DNA of 64,000 bases, taken from Halobacteriales archaeon YIM A00010 (GTDB lineage Archaea; Halobacteriota; Halobacteria; Halobacteriales; Haloarculaceae). The first letter of the stretch is position 1. Each line of letters opens with the position of its first letter. The notes below the pieces were generated by a model that searched no databases, was not told the origin of the DNA, and worked only from the letters and a program-made list of their open reading frames with translations. The position numbers were made by a program, and so were the translations under genes. The DNA lies in assembly GCA_025041175.1 (NCBI GenBank), contig JAKCFJ010000003.1:124001-188000 (forward strand), written 5' to 3'. Below are positions 36,153-45,261 of the stretch, one piece after another.

Positions 36153-36792
36153 GATCGTCCCTCGTAGTATTCGATTCGATGACATTCCCCGTCATTCCGG
36201 CAGCGACCGTGTCGATGTACATCTCCCGGATCTCTGAATAGCGATCATCAATGATGAGTTCTTTGTTGTATGGGAACATGGCAGCAGCCCGAATCGTGTG
36301 CGCGATCGTCTCGGGATCGGAACCACTCACCCGCCCCTCGTCGTACCACTCTTCGATGTACGGCAGAAAGTACTCGATCGAACGCTCGCGTTCCTCGGCG
36401 ACTTCCTCGTCGGAGTGCTGTGCGGAGTACTGTGCCCGGATCCGGTCGTATAGGTTTTCGGTGATGATCTGGTTGAGGAGTGGGTTCGATTCGGCTTCAT
36501 CCATGATCTCTTCGAGGAACGCCGCGATCGCCGCTTCCGGATCGTCGTGCGCCTCGAAGGAATTGTCCAGCAAACGGGGAATGAGATCCTCGCTGTACGC
36601 TTCTAGGATTTCGATGTAGAGCGCTTCCTTGGAGTCGTAGAATTGATAGAACGTGCCGGTCGCGATCCCGGCCGGTTCGGTGAGTTCGGCGATTGTCGTC
36701 TTGTCCAATCCATAGCGGGCGAACAACTCCCGCCCGGTTTTGTGGAGCGTCTCGCGGATCCGTTCTCGCTTCGCATCAGAGAAGTGTGGCAT
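36145..36792 (-). CDS. TetR-family repressor
   Basis: A 215-residue protein starting MPHFSDAKRERIRETLHKTG. The TetR helix-turn-helix is ELFARYGLDKTTIAELTEPA and GIATGTFYQFYDSKEALYIE. The helical ligand domain follows (EAAIAAFLEEIMDEAESNPL and onwards). It is first in an operon with the PEP-synthase-like enzyme (8-nt overlap) and probably senses that enzyme's substrate. An upstream open frame to 36891 lacks family character and is not used. Confidence 0.88.
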   Translation of the reverse strand: MPHFSDAKRERIRETLHKTGRELFARYGLDKTTIAELTEPAGIATGTFYQFYDSKEALYIEILEAYSEDLIPRLLDNSFEAHDDPEAAIAAFLEEIMDEAESNPLLNQIITENLYDRIRAQYSAQHSDEEVAEERERSIEYFLPYIEEWYDEGRVSGSDPETIAHTIRAAAMFPYNKELIIDDRYSEIREMYIDTVAAGMTGNVIESNTTRDDHE

Positions 36793-37074
36793 GATCGGTG
36801 TCGTCCGTGGTCTGTCGGTCGTCTGCGCGTCCGTTACGGCCCAGCGCTCGGTCGGCTCGGTGCGAGTGGTCCTTCGGGCGGGGACGGGCACCCGAACGCG
36901 CGCCGGAAAAGCGGTGCGTCGTCAGCCCGATCGGCTGGATCGCTGGCTTGTGTCCATTCACGATTCGACGTATGAGAGATGAATGTTTAAACATTTCGTT
37001 CAGAAGATATTTTTGTTCGCGATTAATATATGGAACCAAATATAATGTGTGATCGTCTGCGGGCGAGCGTGGAA

Positions 37075-37268
37075 CCACCGATGCAGCGATGAACGGTGTG
37101 ACCCGTAGGAGTGTGTCGAGAATCGTCGGAGTCGCGCTCGTCCCCTCCTCGACCGGATCGATACCGACCGAGCAGGCACGGGAGCCGACGACCGTCAGGA
37201 ACGCTCCTGCGGCGAAGACCGACGTGTGACAGCAGGCCAAACCGTTCGTGACCGATGCGTTTTCACCC
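37075..37268 (+). pseudogene. Heavily decayed relic of the left-edge transposase
   Basis: Plus-strand pieces read QQAKPFVTDAF (with TGA in place of the usual Trp codon before QQ) and, upstream in another frame, LLDRIDTDRAG, matching SLPERIDAGEA and WQQAKPFVCD of the transposase at 1-1451. Frame changes and a stop show it is long dead. The remainder of 36793-37547 holds no gene. Confidence 0.55.
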
Positions 37269-37348
37269 GCTTCCGTGATCGGGGAGTGAACTGATACCCG
37301 ACACCGTCGGGGATCCGTCTATGGGCATCGGAGATACGTTAGTCCGAG

Positions 37349-37372
37349 CTAAGTTAGCTGAGACTAACTTAG
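37349..37372. promoter_or_regulatory. Perfect 9-bp inverted repeat
   Basis: CTAAGTTAG, a 6-nt spacer, then CTAACTTAG, nested inside a second pair GTTAGTC / GACTAAC (about 37338-37368). It lies 176 nt before the S9 peptidase ATG in a gene-poor region. The strong two-fold symmetry suggests an operator or an element terminus. Confidence 0.5.
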
Positions 37373-37547
37373 GATGAACTATTTTATGGAAACAACGCCG
37401 TCACACTGTCAGCGGTGATCCGGGGGACGAGAATGCGTTATTCAGCCGGTCCTGATTCACCGTCGATGATGTCATCGGACTGATCACCGAGTGACGGTCG
37501 ATTGCCGCCGTCCGACCATTGATGCGCCCGGAGGACGGTCGCGGGGT

Positions 37548-39500
37548 ATGGTCACAGCCGACGAAATTCTCGATCTGGAATGGCCCGACCCGGCCGAGTG
37601 GTCCCCAGACTCCGCATACCTCGCTACGACGATGTACGAGGACGATGGCAAAGCGTTGTTTCTGGCCCGACCGGGGGACGAGTCGTGGCGGATCCGTCCG
37701 AACGACGCACACGTAACCGAGTTCGCCTGGTCGCCGACCGATCCGATCCTCGTCTGTGTGACCGAGGAGGGAACGGTGGTGCGCGTGGATCCCGAAGGCC
37801 GAACGACCACGGAACTCGCCCGGACGCCCGGCGGAGACTCCTCGCTCGCGTGGTCGCCCGACGGCACGCGAATCGGGTACTACCGCGAAGGAAGGCCCTG
37901 GGTGCGGTCGGTCGAGGATGGAGCTGAACGCGGATTCGACGTTCCAGAGCGCGGACCGTATCTCGATGACTCGCGCATGCTCGCGTGGCGCGAGGACGGA
38001 CTGCTCGCCTACCGGTTCTTCGAACGGGGGACGAACTGCGTCGGCGTGATCGACACCCAAACCGGGGAGTTGGTCTGGCGTACGCGATCGAACGCGTCGG
38101 CGCATTCTCCGGCATGGCTCGGCGACGGCCGGCTGAGTTTCGTACGAAACGCCGCGTACGGAACCGTACGGGAGTTCGTCGCTGTCGACCGTTCGGGGAC
38201 CGAAACCATGCTCTTTCGGGAAGAAGACACGGAGAGGGGAACGCTTTCACGTGGATCACCGCGGGTCTCACCCGACGGAACCAAACTGGGTGCGGTGCTC
38301 TCGATCGATGGGTTCGAACACGTATACGTGATAGACACGACGACGGGCGAGCGAACCCGACTCACGGAGGGCCCGTTCGAGGACAAAGGGCTCGCGGATT
38401 CGTCGCCCCGATGGATCGACGACCGAACGCTCGTGTTCGCTTCCAACCGCCGGGACTCGGGGCAACGCCAGATCTACACCGTCACGATCGACGGGACCGT
38501 AACGCCCGTGATCGAGACGCCGGGAACGAACGTCGCTCCGCGTCCGTCACCGAACGGCGAACGTCTCAGTTACCTTCACGCGAGCCGCGAACGATCGACC
38601 GAGGTCCGCGTTCGAGAGATAGATGGAAAACACGAGCATCGCGTGAGCCGTTCGGCCGTGGAGCAGTGGGCGACGCTACCGATCGAACCCGAACCGGTCG
38701 CGTTCGAGAACGACAGTCTGACCGTCCACGGCTACCTGCTCGATCCCCGACGGGGGGAATCGACTCCGGACGACGCGACGGATCGTCCGAGCATCGTGTA
38801 CGTCCACGGGGGACCGATGCGCCAGATGCGCGATGGCTTCCACCCGAACCGCTCGTACGGTCTCGCGTACGCGATCCAGCAGTATCTCGCTTCGCGCGGC
38901 TACGTGGGTCTGCTCGTGAACTACCGCGGCGGGATCGGCTACGGTCGGGACTTCAGGGGCGCGATCGGAGGGGACCGGGGCAGGGTCGAAATGAACGACA
39001 TCGCTCGTTCGGCCGAGTACCTACGCGAGCTCGAATACACGAGCGACTCCGTCGGGATGTGGGGACTCTCCTACGGCGGCTACGCGGCGCTGCAGCTACC
39101 CGGCATCCACCCGGGGGTGTTCGACGTAACGATCAACCTCGCCGGACTCGCCGACATGGAGAACTTCTACGAGTGGGCCATCGAAACGAAGCACTCGGAA
39201 ATCGCCTCCGCGACGACCGTGCGGATGGGCGGAAGACCGTTCGAGGCACGGGACCGCTGGGACGACGCGAGCCCAGTCACGCACATGCACCGGTACGAAA
39301 CTCCGATTTACAGCTTCCACGGAACCGGTGACCGATACGTGAACGTCGAACAGCAGGACATCGTCGTGGACGCGCTGCTCGATCTCGACATCGAGTTCGA
39401 GGCCGAGTACTATCCCGGCGAGTCCCACGTCTTTTCGCGGCGCAACACGTGGGAGCGGACGATCGAGAAGCTCGAAGCCGCGTTCGACACCCACCTGTGA
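37548..39500 (+). CDS. S9 family (prolyl-oligopeptidase/acylaminoacyl-type) peptidase
   Basis: A 650-residue serine peptidase without signal peptide, hence cytoplasmic. The N-terminal ~400 residues form a beta-propeller with TolB/PD40-like blades (SPDGTRIGYYREG; SPDGTKLGAVLSID; SPNGERLSYLHAS). The C-terminal alpha/beta-hydrolase domain has YVHGGPMRQM (oxyanion loop), the nucleophile in MWGLSYGGYAAL, the Asp in HGTGDRYVNVEQ and the His in PGESHVFSRR. It hydrolyses short peptides. ATG 37548 (MVTADEILDLEWP) is chosen over 37491. It opens the region that I interpret as peptide/murein scavenging. Confidence 0.9.
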   Translation: MVTADEILDLEWPDPAEWSPDSAYLATTMYEDDGKALFLARPGDESWRIRPNDAHVTEFAWSPTDPILVCVTEEGTVVRVDPEGRTTTELARTPGGDSSLAWSPDGTRIGYYREGRPWVRSVEDGAERGFDVPERGPYLDDSRMLAWREDGLLAYRFFERGTNCVGVIDTQTGELVWRTRSNASAHSPAWLGDGRLSFVRNAAYGTVREFVAVDRSGTETMLFREEDTERGTLSRGSPRVSPDGTKLGAVLSIDGFEHVYVIDTTTGERTRLTEGPFEDKGLADSSPRWIDDRTLVFASNRRDSGQRQIYTVTIDGTVTPVIETPGTNVAPRPSPNGERLSYLHASRERSTEVRVREIDGKHEHRVSRSAVEQWATLPIEPEPVAFENDSLTVHGYLLDPRRGESTPDDATDRPSIVYVHGGPMRQMRDGFHPNRSYGLAYAIQQYLASRGYVGLLVNYRGGIGYGRDFRGAIGGDRGRVEMNDIARSAEYLRELEYTSDSVGMWGLSYGGYAALQLPGIHPGVFDVTINLAGLADMENFYEWAIETKHSEIASATTVRMGGRPFEARDRWDDASPVTHMHRYETPIYSFHGTGDRYVNVEQQDIVVDALLDLDIEFEAEYYPGESHVFSRRNTWERTIEKLEAAFDTHL

Positions 39501-39736
39501 TCGGTCGACAGCGGAGGGAAGCATCGAAACCGATCCCCACCGCTTTCGTCCGCGGACGGCCGTCCGGTCGGGAAACGGTGACTCGACGGCCGCTCGAAGC
39601 ACTCGAATCGTGTCCTCGACATCGTCGAGTGATACCGGCTCGACCGGCTGGGTTACCGGCAGGAAACGGCGATGGCGCCTACCGGCCGTGGACCGTCGAA
39701 ACAGTCATCACAGTCCCGTCCCACGACCCGGTACGG

Positions 39737-40258
39737 ATGGAGTCGAACGGGAGGGGTTCGAAGACGGAACGCGATCCCGCACGTCGCTTTCCCGCGAACG
39801 CGATGGATCGGACAGACGACGATGGCCGCCGGGTTGGCGTTCTCGCGTCGAAAATCCCGGATGCTGTCGCAGCGGGACTCCTGACGTGTTCGCTCGAAGC
39901 GCCAACACGCTTTTCGATCGGGGACTCCTCGGGGTTTCGATTCCACGTGAAAAACCGCGCGCCGACGGGCCTCCTACTCACGTTGCCGACGAGTCGATCG
40001 TGGGGGTGGCGGATCGACGACGAGCCCGAGGCCGGAATCGGCCGGTTCGATCCCCCACCGGTACCGTCGAAGCTGGCGTTCGGGCCCCGAGAACGACGAA
40101 CGTTCGCCGGTACCTGGGACGGGCAGATCCGTGACCGAGTCGACGGACAGGACGTCTGGACGCCCGTTCCGGGTGAACGCGAACTCACCGCGTACGTCGC
40201 CGTCGACGATTGGAACCAACGAGGGCTATACGCGCGACGGACAGTGGAAGTCGCCTGA
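39737..40258 (+). CDS. BsuPI-like beta-sandwich protein
   Basis: A protein of 173 residues (ATG 39737) or 151 residues (ATG 39803, MDRTDDDGRR). The core reads FSIGDSSGFRFHVKNRAPTG, RSWGWRIDDEPEAG, FGPRERRTFAGTWDGQIRD and PGERELTAYVAVDDWN. This resembles the BsuPI (intracellular proteinase inhibitor) fold seen in haloarchaeal DUF proteins. No signal peptide is visible. Its place between a cytoplasmic peptidase and a peptide importer makes a peptidase-modulating role possible, but that is speculation. Confidence 0.55.
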   Translation: MESNGRGSKTERDPARRFPANAMDRTDDDGRRVGVLASKIPDAVAAGLLTCSLEAPTRFSIGDSSGFRFHVKNRAPTGLLLTLPTSRSWGWRIDDEPEAGIGRFDPPPVPSKLAFGPRERRTFAGTWDGQIRDRVDGQDVWTPVPGERELTAYVAVDDWNQRGLYARRTVEVA

Positions 40259-40329
40259 CGATCCACAGCGCGAAGCCGACCGCTTCTAGCATCCTAGGAC
40301 AACGAATAACTGTCGTCTGTTGAACCAAT

Positions 40330-40337
40330 ACTTATAG
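40330..40337 (+). promoter_or_regulatory. Probable TATA box of the dpp operon
   Basis: The AT-rich element tacttata lies 18-25 nt before the dppA ATG at 40355, the spacing expected for a leaderless haloarchaeal transcript. Confidence 0.45.
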
Positions 40338-40354
40338 CAAAAAGTGTGTTCTCA

Positions 40355-42040
40355 ATGTTCAACCCAGACGATCGATCCGATCTGAACCGCCGGCGATTCA
40401 TCAAGTCGATGGCGATCATCGGTGGAGCCAGCCTGTTCGCTGGCTGTTCGAGTGGACCCGACGGACCCGGCGTAGACGACAATGACGCGGCGGGTGATGG
40501 AAGTGGGGGGACGTTCGTCCTCTCGACGCCGAACGAAGTGGAAACGCTCGACCCGCGGATGAACTCGCTCGCGTGGTACAGCACCGCCGCCCACTACCTG
40601 TTCGATGGGTTGCTCATGATGGCGCCCGACGGTTCGGGCACCGCTCCCCACCTGCTCGAGAACCACCTCGAGGAAGCCGACGAGCTCACGTACGTGGGGA
40701 CGCTCCGCCAAGACGTCCAGTTCCACGACGAGAGCGAACTCACGGCCGAGGACGTCGCGTACTCGTTCGGTTGGATGCTCGACCCCGACAACGCATCGCC
40801 GAATCAGGCCGATCTGGATTTCATCAGCGAAGTGGAGGCCAGCGGCGAGTACGAGGTAACGTTCCACCTCGAGTACCCGTTCGCGCTCATGGAGACGGTG
40901 TTGGCCGGGATGAACGCGCCGATCGTCCCCCAAGCGGCCGCCGAGGAGATGGGTGAGGAGGAGTTCGGGGTGAACCCCGTCGGGACCGGACCGTTCCAGT
41001 TCGTCGAAGCCGAATCGGCCTCCCACCTCCAGACCGAAGTGTTCGAGGACTACTTCCTCGGAACGCCGCGACTCGGAGGTCTCGAGTACCGCATCATCCC
41101 CGAGGCCGAAGTAGGCTACGTCGAACTCACGACCGGTGGGGTACACCAATCGTCGATTCCGGAGACGTTGTTGGATCAGTCGGAGACCGAGGACAACATC
41201 GACACGACGCGATATTCGAGCTTTAACTACCGGGGACTCATCCTCAACTGCTTCGAAGAGCCGTTCGACGACGCGCGGGTCCGTGAGGCGATGCACTACG
41301 TCGTCAATTACGACGAGCTGCTCAGCGGCTCGGTCGATCAGTTGGGAAAGCGAAACTGGGGCTACCTGCCACAGGAGGTCATCGATCTCTGGGACTTCCC
41401 CTACGAGGAGTGGGAAGAGGAGTACTATCCGGAACAGGACCACGACCAGGCGGTCTCGATGCTCGAAGACGCCGGCGTAGGCACCGATTTCGAGGTCGAC
41501 ATCCTAGCGCTGTCGGGCGAGAAGTGGATGGGGATGTCCGTCGTTCTCCAGAACGAACTCGAACAGATCGGCGTCGACGCCTCGGTCCGCGAGGTCGGCA
41601 CTGGCGAATGGCTCGACGCGCTCGATACAGGCGAGTTCGACGTCTGCACCTACGGCTGGGGCGGTGGCGACGATCCCGACGGCTACTACTACTACATGTT
41701 CCGCGATCTCGAAAACGACGAGGGGGGTATGTCGGACGATGTCGTCGGGAACGCTTCGGCGGGATACATACACCAGGCCTACCGCGGCACCGAAGAGGAA
41801 GAGACCCTCCAACGCCTCGATGGGATCATCCGCGACGCCCGCGCGACCCTCGATCAGGACGAACGCTTCGATCTCTACGTGGAAGCCGCAGAGATCATGC
41901 AGGGGTACTATCCCGCCATTCCCATTTACGCGGGCGAGACCGCGGTGGGATGGCGCACCGAAGTCCAGGACTACGAGCCGACGGCGTTCGGCGACCAAGA
42001 AGTGTTCAACCACTGGCAGGAGGCCTGGATCGAGGGGTGA
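40355..42040 (+). CDS. dppA: Peptide-binding lipoprotein of an ABC transporter
   Basis: A 561-residue family 5 solute-binding protein. The Tat motif RRRFIKSMAIIGG and lipobox LFAGC anchor it outside. The mature part shows VETLDPRMNSLAWYSTAAHY, YVGTLRQDVQFHDESELTAE and VNPVGTGPFQFVEAE, the standard dipeptide/oligopeptide/nickel-binding pattern. The context (peptidase behind it, importer genes after it) supports a peptide ligand. I start at ATG 40355 (MFNPDDRSD); a GTG at 40346 adds three residues. In the scavenging model it would capture murein peptides. Confidence 0.9.
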   Translation: MFNPDDRSDLNRRRFIKSMAIIGGASLFAGCSSGPDGPGVDDNDAAGDGSGGTFVLSTPNEVETLDPRMNSLAWYSTAAHYLFDGLLMMAPDGSGTAPHLLENHLEEADELTYVGTLRQDVQFHDESELTAEDVAYSFGWMLDPDNASPNQADLDFISEVEASGEYEVTFHLEYPFALMETVLAGMNAPIVPQAAAEEMGEEEFGVNPVGTGPFQFVEAESASHLQTEVFEDYFLGTPRLGGLEYRIIPEAEVGYVELTTGGVHQSSIPETLLDQSETEDNIDTTRYSSFNYRGLILNCFEEPFDDARVREAMHYVVNYDELLSGSVDQLGKRNWGYLPQEVIDLWDFPYEEWEEEYYPEQDHDQAVSMLEDAGVGTDFEVDILALSGEKWMGMSVVLQNELEQIGVDASVREVGTGEWLDALDTGEFDVCTYGWGGGDDPDGYYYYMFRDLENDEGGMSDDVVGNASAGYIHQAYRGTEEEETLQRLDGIIRDARATLDQDERFDLYVEAAEIMQGYYPAIPIYAGETAVGWRTEVQDYEPTAFGDQEVFNHWQEAWIEG

Positions 42041-42115
42041 CGGCCGTTGTCCGAGATCCAGTCACGCGCCCGATCGCGCGCAATCCAACGCCACACTCAC
42101 TGATTTCAGACACCA

Positions 42116-43066
42116 ATGGGAATGGGCAGATACGTGCTCCGGCGGCTCGTCCAGATCGTCCCCGTGCTGTTCGGCGTCATCACGCTCACGTTCGTGCTGA
42201 TGCACGCCTTACCGGGGGATCCCGTGAAGATCTACCTCGGACTCGAGCCGAGCCAGGAGCTAGCGGACGAGCTGATCGAACACTACGGCTTCGATCAGCC
42301 ACTGTACGTACAGTACGTCGATCACCTCACGAGACTCCTCCAGGGCGACCTGGGACGATCGTTCACGCACCGACAGCCCGTCTCGTCGCTCATGCTCGAG
42401 CGCATGGGTCCGACCGTGACGCTGATGGGGCTGTCCTACCTCGTCGCGCTCCCGACGGCCATCGCGCTCGGCGTGTACGGCGCGGCCCGGCACAACCGCG
42501 CCGGCGATCACGCATCGCGCATCGTCGGTCTCGCCGGCATCTCGACGCCGAACTTCTGGCTGGCGCTGATGCTGATCTACGTGGTCGCATACGAATTCCA
42601 GTTGCTACCGGCGTCGGGATACGTCTCGCCGCTCGAAAACCCGGTTCAGTCCGCGAAGCTGTTGGTCATGCCGGTCGCCACGCTCGCGACGGCGCAGATG
42701 GCGCTGCTCATGCGCATGACCCGGTCGAGCATGATCGAAGAGCTCCGCGCGGATTACATCGAGACCGCACGCGCGTACGGCATCCCGGAACGGCGGGTAC
42801 TCTACAGGCACTCGCTTCGCAACGCGCTGTTGCCGCTGATCACCATCGTCGGACTGCAGCTCTCATTTTTGCTCAGCGGGAGCGTTATCGTCGAGGAGAT
42901 CTTCGCCATCCCCGGCATGGGACGGCTGTTCTTCGATTCGCTCGTCGTCCTCGATTACTCCGTCGTTATCGGGATCACGCTGTTTTTCGCGGTGTTGTTC
43001 CTGATCGGCGTGCTGTTGACCGACCTGGCGTACGCGTACATCGATCCGAGGATCAGGTATGACTGA
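42116..43066 (+). CDS. dppB: Peptide ABC transporter permease 1
   Basis: A 316-residue DppB/OppB-type permease: MGRYVLRRLVQIVPVLFGVI, MHALPGDPVKIYLG, six helices, and the coupling loop near RADYIETARAYGIPERRVLY. It ends with the typical VLLTDLAYAYIDPRIRYD. It forms a heterodimer with DppC. Its stop is overlapped by an ATGACTGA that begins a 30-codon bridging frame. Confidence 0.93.
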   Translation: MGMGRYVLRRLVQIVPVLFGVITLTFVLMHALPGDPVKIYLGLEPSQELADELIEHYGFDQPLYVQYVDHLTRLLQGDLGRSFTHRQPVSSLMLERMGPTVTLMGLSYLVALPTAIALGVYGAARHNRAGDHASRIVGLAGISTPNFWLALMLIYVVAYEFQLLPASGYVSPLENPVQSAKLLVMPVATLATAQMALLMRMTRSSMIEELRADYIETARAYGIPERRVLYRHSLRNALLPLITIVGLQLSFLLSGSVIVEEIFAIPGMGRLFFDSLVVLDYSVVIGITLFFAVLFLIGVLLTDLAYAYIDPRIRYD

Positions 43067-43151
43067 GGCAACCGACACACCGAACGACCGACCGTCCGGC
43101 TCGCAGCCTCCAGAGCCCGGATTCCCGAACCCGCGTGGAGGCGATCGATGA
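43059..43151 (+). CDS. 30-codon bridging ORF between dppB and dppC
   Basis: It begins with ATG inside the dppB stop (ATGACTGA), encodes a polar, proline-rich peptide (MTEATDTPNDRPSGSQPPEP and 10 more residues), and stops at TGA 43149-43151, overlapping the dppC ATG (ATGA). It could serve only to pass ribosomes from dppB to dppC, or be a displaced N-terminal part of DppC. A similar 18-codon bridge lies between dppD and dppF. Confidence 0.45.
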   Translation: MTEATDTPNDRPSGSQPPEPGFPNPRGGDR

Positions 43152-44221
43152 GTTCCGAACAGGGCCGCATCGCCGACACGAGCTTCGAGACGGAAAGCAC
43201 CGTGGTGGTGACGCTGAAGAAGCTCAAGTACAGTCCGACATCGCTCGTCGGCCTGTTTCTGATCGGTGCTCTCGTCGTGATGGCGGTCTTCAGCACTATC
43301 GATAACTTCCTCCTCGACCGGGCGGTCATCACGTGGCTCCACGCCGATCCGCACGCGATGAATCAGCCGAACCGATACGCCGCGCCCTCGATGGACCATC
43401 CGATGGGAACCGACCAGTACGGCCGCGACATCCTCGTGCGGATCATCTACGGGAGCCGAACGGCGCTTACCATCGGTATCGTCGCCGTCGGCATCAGTTT
43501 CGTCGGCGGCGTCGTCATCGGGGGAGTGTCCGCCTACTTCGGGGGGTACGTCGACGACGCCCTCATGCGCGCTATCGAGGTGCTGTACGCCATTCCGGGC
43601 CTCATTCTCGCCATGATCTTCATGGCCATCTTCGGTCCGAGCCTCTACAACCTGTTTCTCGCGTACGGCATCGTCGGCATCCCGGCGTACGCCCGAGTGA
43701 TGCGTTCGGAAGCGTTATCGATCCGCGACCGTCAGTACGTCGAGGCGGCCAAACTCGCCGGCCTTCCCCGGCGGACCATCCTCTTCCGGGAGATCGTCCC
43801 GAACGGCATCGCGCCGGTCGTCGTGCAGGCGACGCTCTCGATGGGCAGCGTCATCATCGGTGCGGCCGCGCTCTCCTTTCTCGGCTTCGGTGTCCAGCCG
43901 CCGACGCCCGACTGGGGGCGGATGCTCAGCGACGGACGGACAGCGCTGCTCATCGCCTGGTGGGTGGCGTTCTTCCCGGGGATGATGATCTTCATCACCG
44001 TCATGGGGTTCAATATGCTCGGGGACGGCCTGCGCGACATCATGGATCCGAAGACGACCGTCGAATCCGTCGAAACGGACGACATCGAACTCGAAGCGCT
44101 GCGCGCCGACGAACCGCCGGGGGAAACCGACGCGTTCGACGACGCACACGACGGATCGCCCACCCGGGCCGACGGATCGGGCGCGGGAACCGCCGACGAG
44201 CAAGGGGGTGATCGGTCGTGA
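43148..44221 (+). CDS. dppC: Peptide ABC transporter permease 2
   Basis: A 357-residue DppC/OppC-type permease: SPTSLVGLFLIGALVVMAVF (TM1), HPMGTDQYGRDILVRIIYGS (the family hallmark), and the coupling loop RQYVEAAKLAGLPRRTILFR. The C-terminal ~60 residues are an acidic, disordered tail (ELEALRADEPPGE onwards), longer than usual. Its TGA overlaps the GTG start of dppD. Confidence 0.93.
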   Translation: MSSEQGRIADTSFETESTVVVTLKKLKYSPTSLVGLFLIGALVVMAVFSTIDNFLLDRAVITWLHADPHAMNQPNRYAAPSMDHPMGTDQYGRDILVRIIYGSRTALTIGIVAVGISFVGGVVIGGVSAYFGGYVDDALMRAIEVLYAIPGLILAMIFMAIFGPSLYNLFLAYGIVGIPAYARVMRSEALSIRDRQYVEAAKLAGLPRRTILFREIVPNGIAPVVVQATLSMGSVIIGAAALSFLGFGVQPPTPDWGRMLSDGRTALLIAWWVAFFPGMMIFITVMGFNMLGDGLRDIMDPKTTVESVETDDIELEALRADEPPGETDAFDDAHDGSPTRADGSGAGTADEQGGDRS

Positions 44222-45261
44222 GTCTCCTCGCGGTCGAGGACCTCCGGACGTATTTTTTCACCCCGGAGGGGATCGTCCAAGCTGTCGACGGTATCGACTT
44301 CGAACTTGAAGCCGGCGAGTCGCTCGGCATCGTCGGCGAGAGCGGAGCCGGCAAGAGCGTCGCGGTGAAGAGCCTCATGGGCTTGATCCGTGAACCCGGT
44401 CGCGTCGTCGATGGATCCATCCGGTTCGAGGGACGGGAGTTGACCGATCTCTCGGAGGAACAACTGCGCCGGGAGATCCGAGGCAACGAGATCGCCATCG
44501 TCTTCCAGGACGCGATGTCGGCGCTCAACCCGGTCTTCACCGTCGGCAGCCAGCTCGTCGAGGTGATCCGAGAGAACACGGGACGGACGGAAACGGAGGC
44601 GCGAGCCCGCGCGATCGAGCTGCTCGACGACGTCGGCATCCCCGATCCCGAACAGCGCATCGACGAGTACCCCCACCAGTACTCGGGCGGGATGCAACAG
44701 CGGGCGATGATCGCGATGGCGCTTGCGTGCGATCCGAAGCTCATCATCGCCGACGAGCCGACGACCGCTCTCGACGTGACGATCCAGGCGGGCATCCTCG
44801 ACCTGTTCGAGGACATCCAGGAGAGATACGATACGAGCGTCATCTACGTCACGCACGATTTGGGCGTCGTCCGCGAGGTGTGTGATCGGGTCGCGGTCAT
44901 GTACCTCGGTAAGATCGTCGAGACCGCGCCGTACGAGGAGCTGTATCGAAACCCGAAACACCCATACACGCAGTCGTTGCTCAACTCGGTGGTTACCCCC
45001 GACGCGACGCTCGATGGGATCGATCCGATCGAGGGGACGATGCCGAGCGGGGTATCGCCGCCGTCGGGGTGTCGGTTCCGGACGCGGTGTCCGGTCGCGT
45101 TCGACGAGTGCAGTCGGCTCGTCCCGCCACGGTACGACGATGGGACCGACCACGACGTGGCGTGTCTTCTCTACGACGAGCGGAACCCGCGGGACGAGCC
45201 CGCGTTACACGAACGGCCCGGAAGGGGCGACGGTTCCGCGGAGGGATTTACCGATGACTGA
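44218..45261 (+). CDS. dppD: Peptide ABC transporter ATPase 1
   Basis: A 347-residue ATPase with a GTG start (MSLLAVEDLRTYFFTPEGIV). Walker A is GIVGESGAGKSVAVKSLMG, the signature is YSGGMQQRAMIAMALA, Walker B is LIIADEPTTALDV and the switch is YVTHDLGVV. The C-terminal oligopeptide-type domain has the PPSGCRFRTRCPVAFDEC cysteine motif. It works with DppF as a heterodimeric motor. Confidence 0.93.
   Translation: MSLLAVEDLRTYFFTPEGIVQAVDGIDFELEAGESLGIVGESGAGKSVAVKSLMGLIREPGRVVDGSIRFEGRELTDLSEEQLRREIRGNEIAIVFQDAMSALNPVFTVGSQLVEVIRENTGRTETEARARAIELLDDVGIPDPEQRIDEYPHQYSGGMQQRAMIAMALACDPKLIIADEPTTALDVTIQAGILDLFEDIQERYDTSVIYVTHDLGVVREVCDRVAVMYLGKIVETAPYEELYRNPKHPYTQSLLNSVVTPDATLDGIDPIEGTMPSGVSPPSGCRFRTRCPVAFDECSRLVPPRYDDGTDHDVACLLYDERNPRDEPALHERPGRGDGSAEGFTDD

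Noticed and set aside
37338-37372. Possible DtxR/IdeR iron box at the nested palindrome
   Set aside because: The half-sites partly resemble TTAGGTTAG, but the 6-nt spacer does not fit the usual near-contiguous box.
41410-43062. 550-codon rightward frame over dppA/dppB
   Set aside because: It is Arg-rich with no family motif, a shadow frame of two well-supported transporter genes.
43732-45153. 473-codon leftward frame opposite dppC/dppD
   Set aside because: It is antisense to genes with complete Walker and permease motifs and shows no domain.
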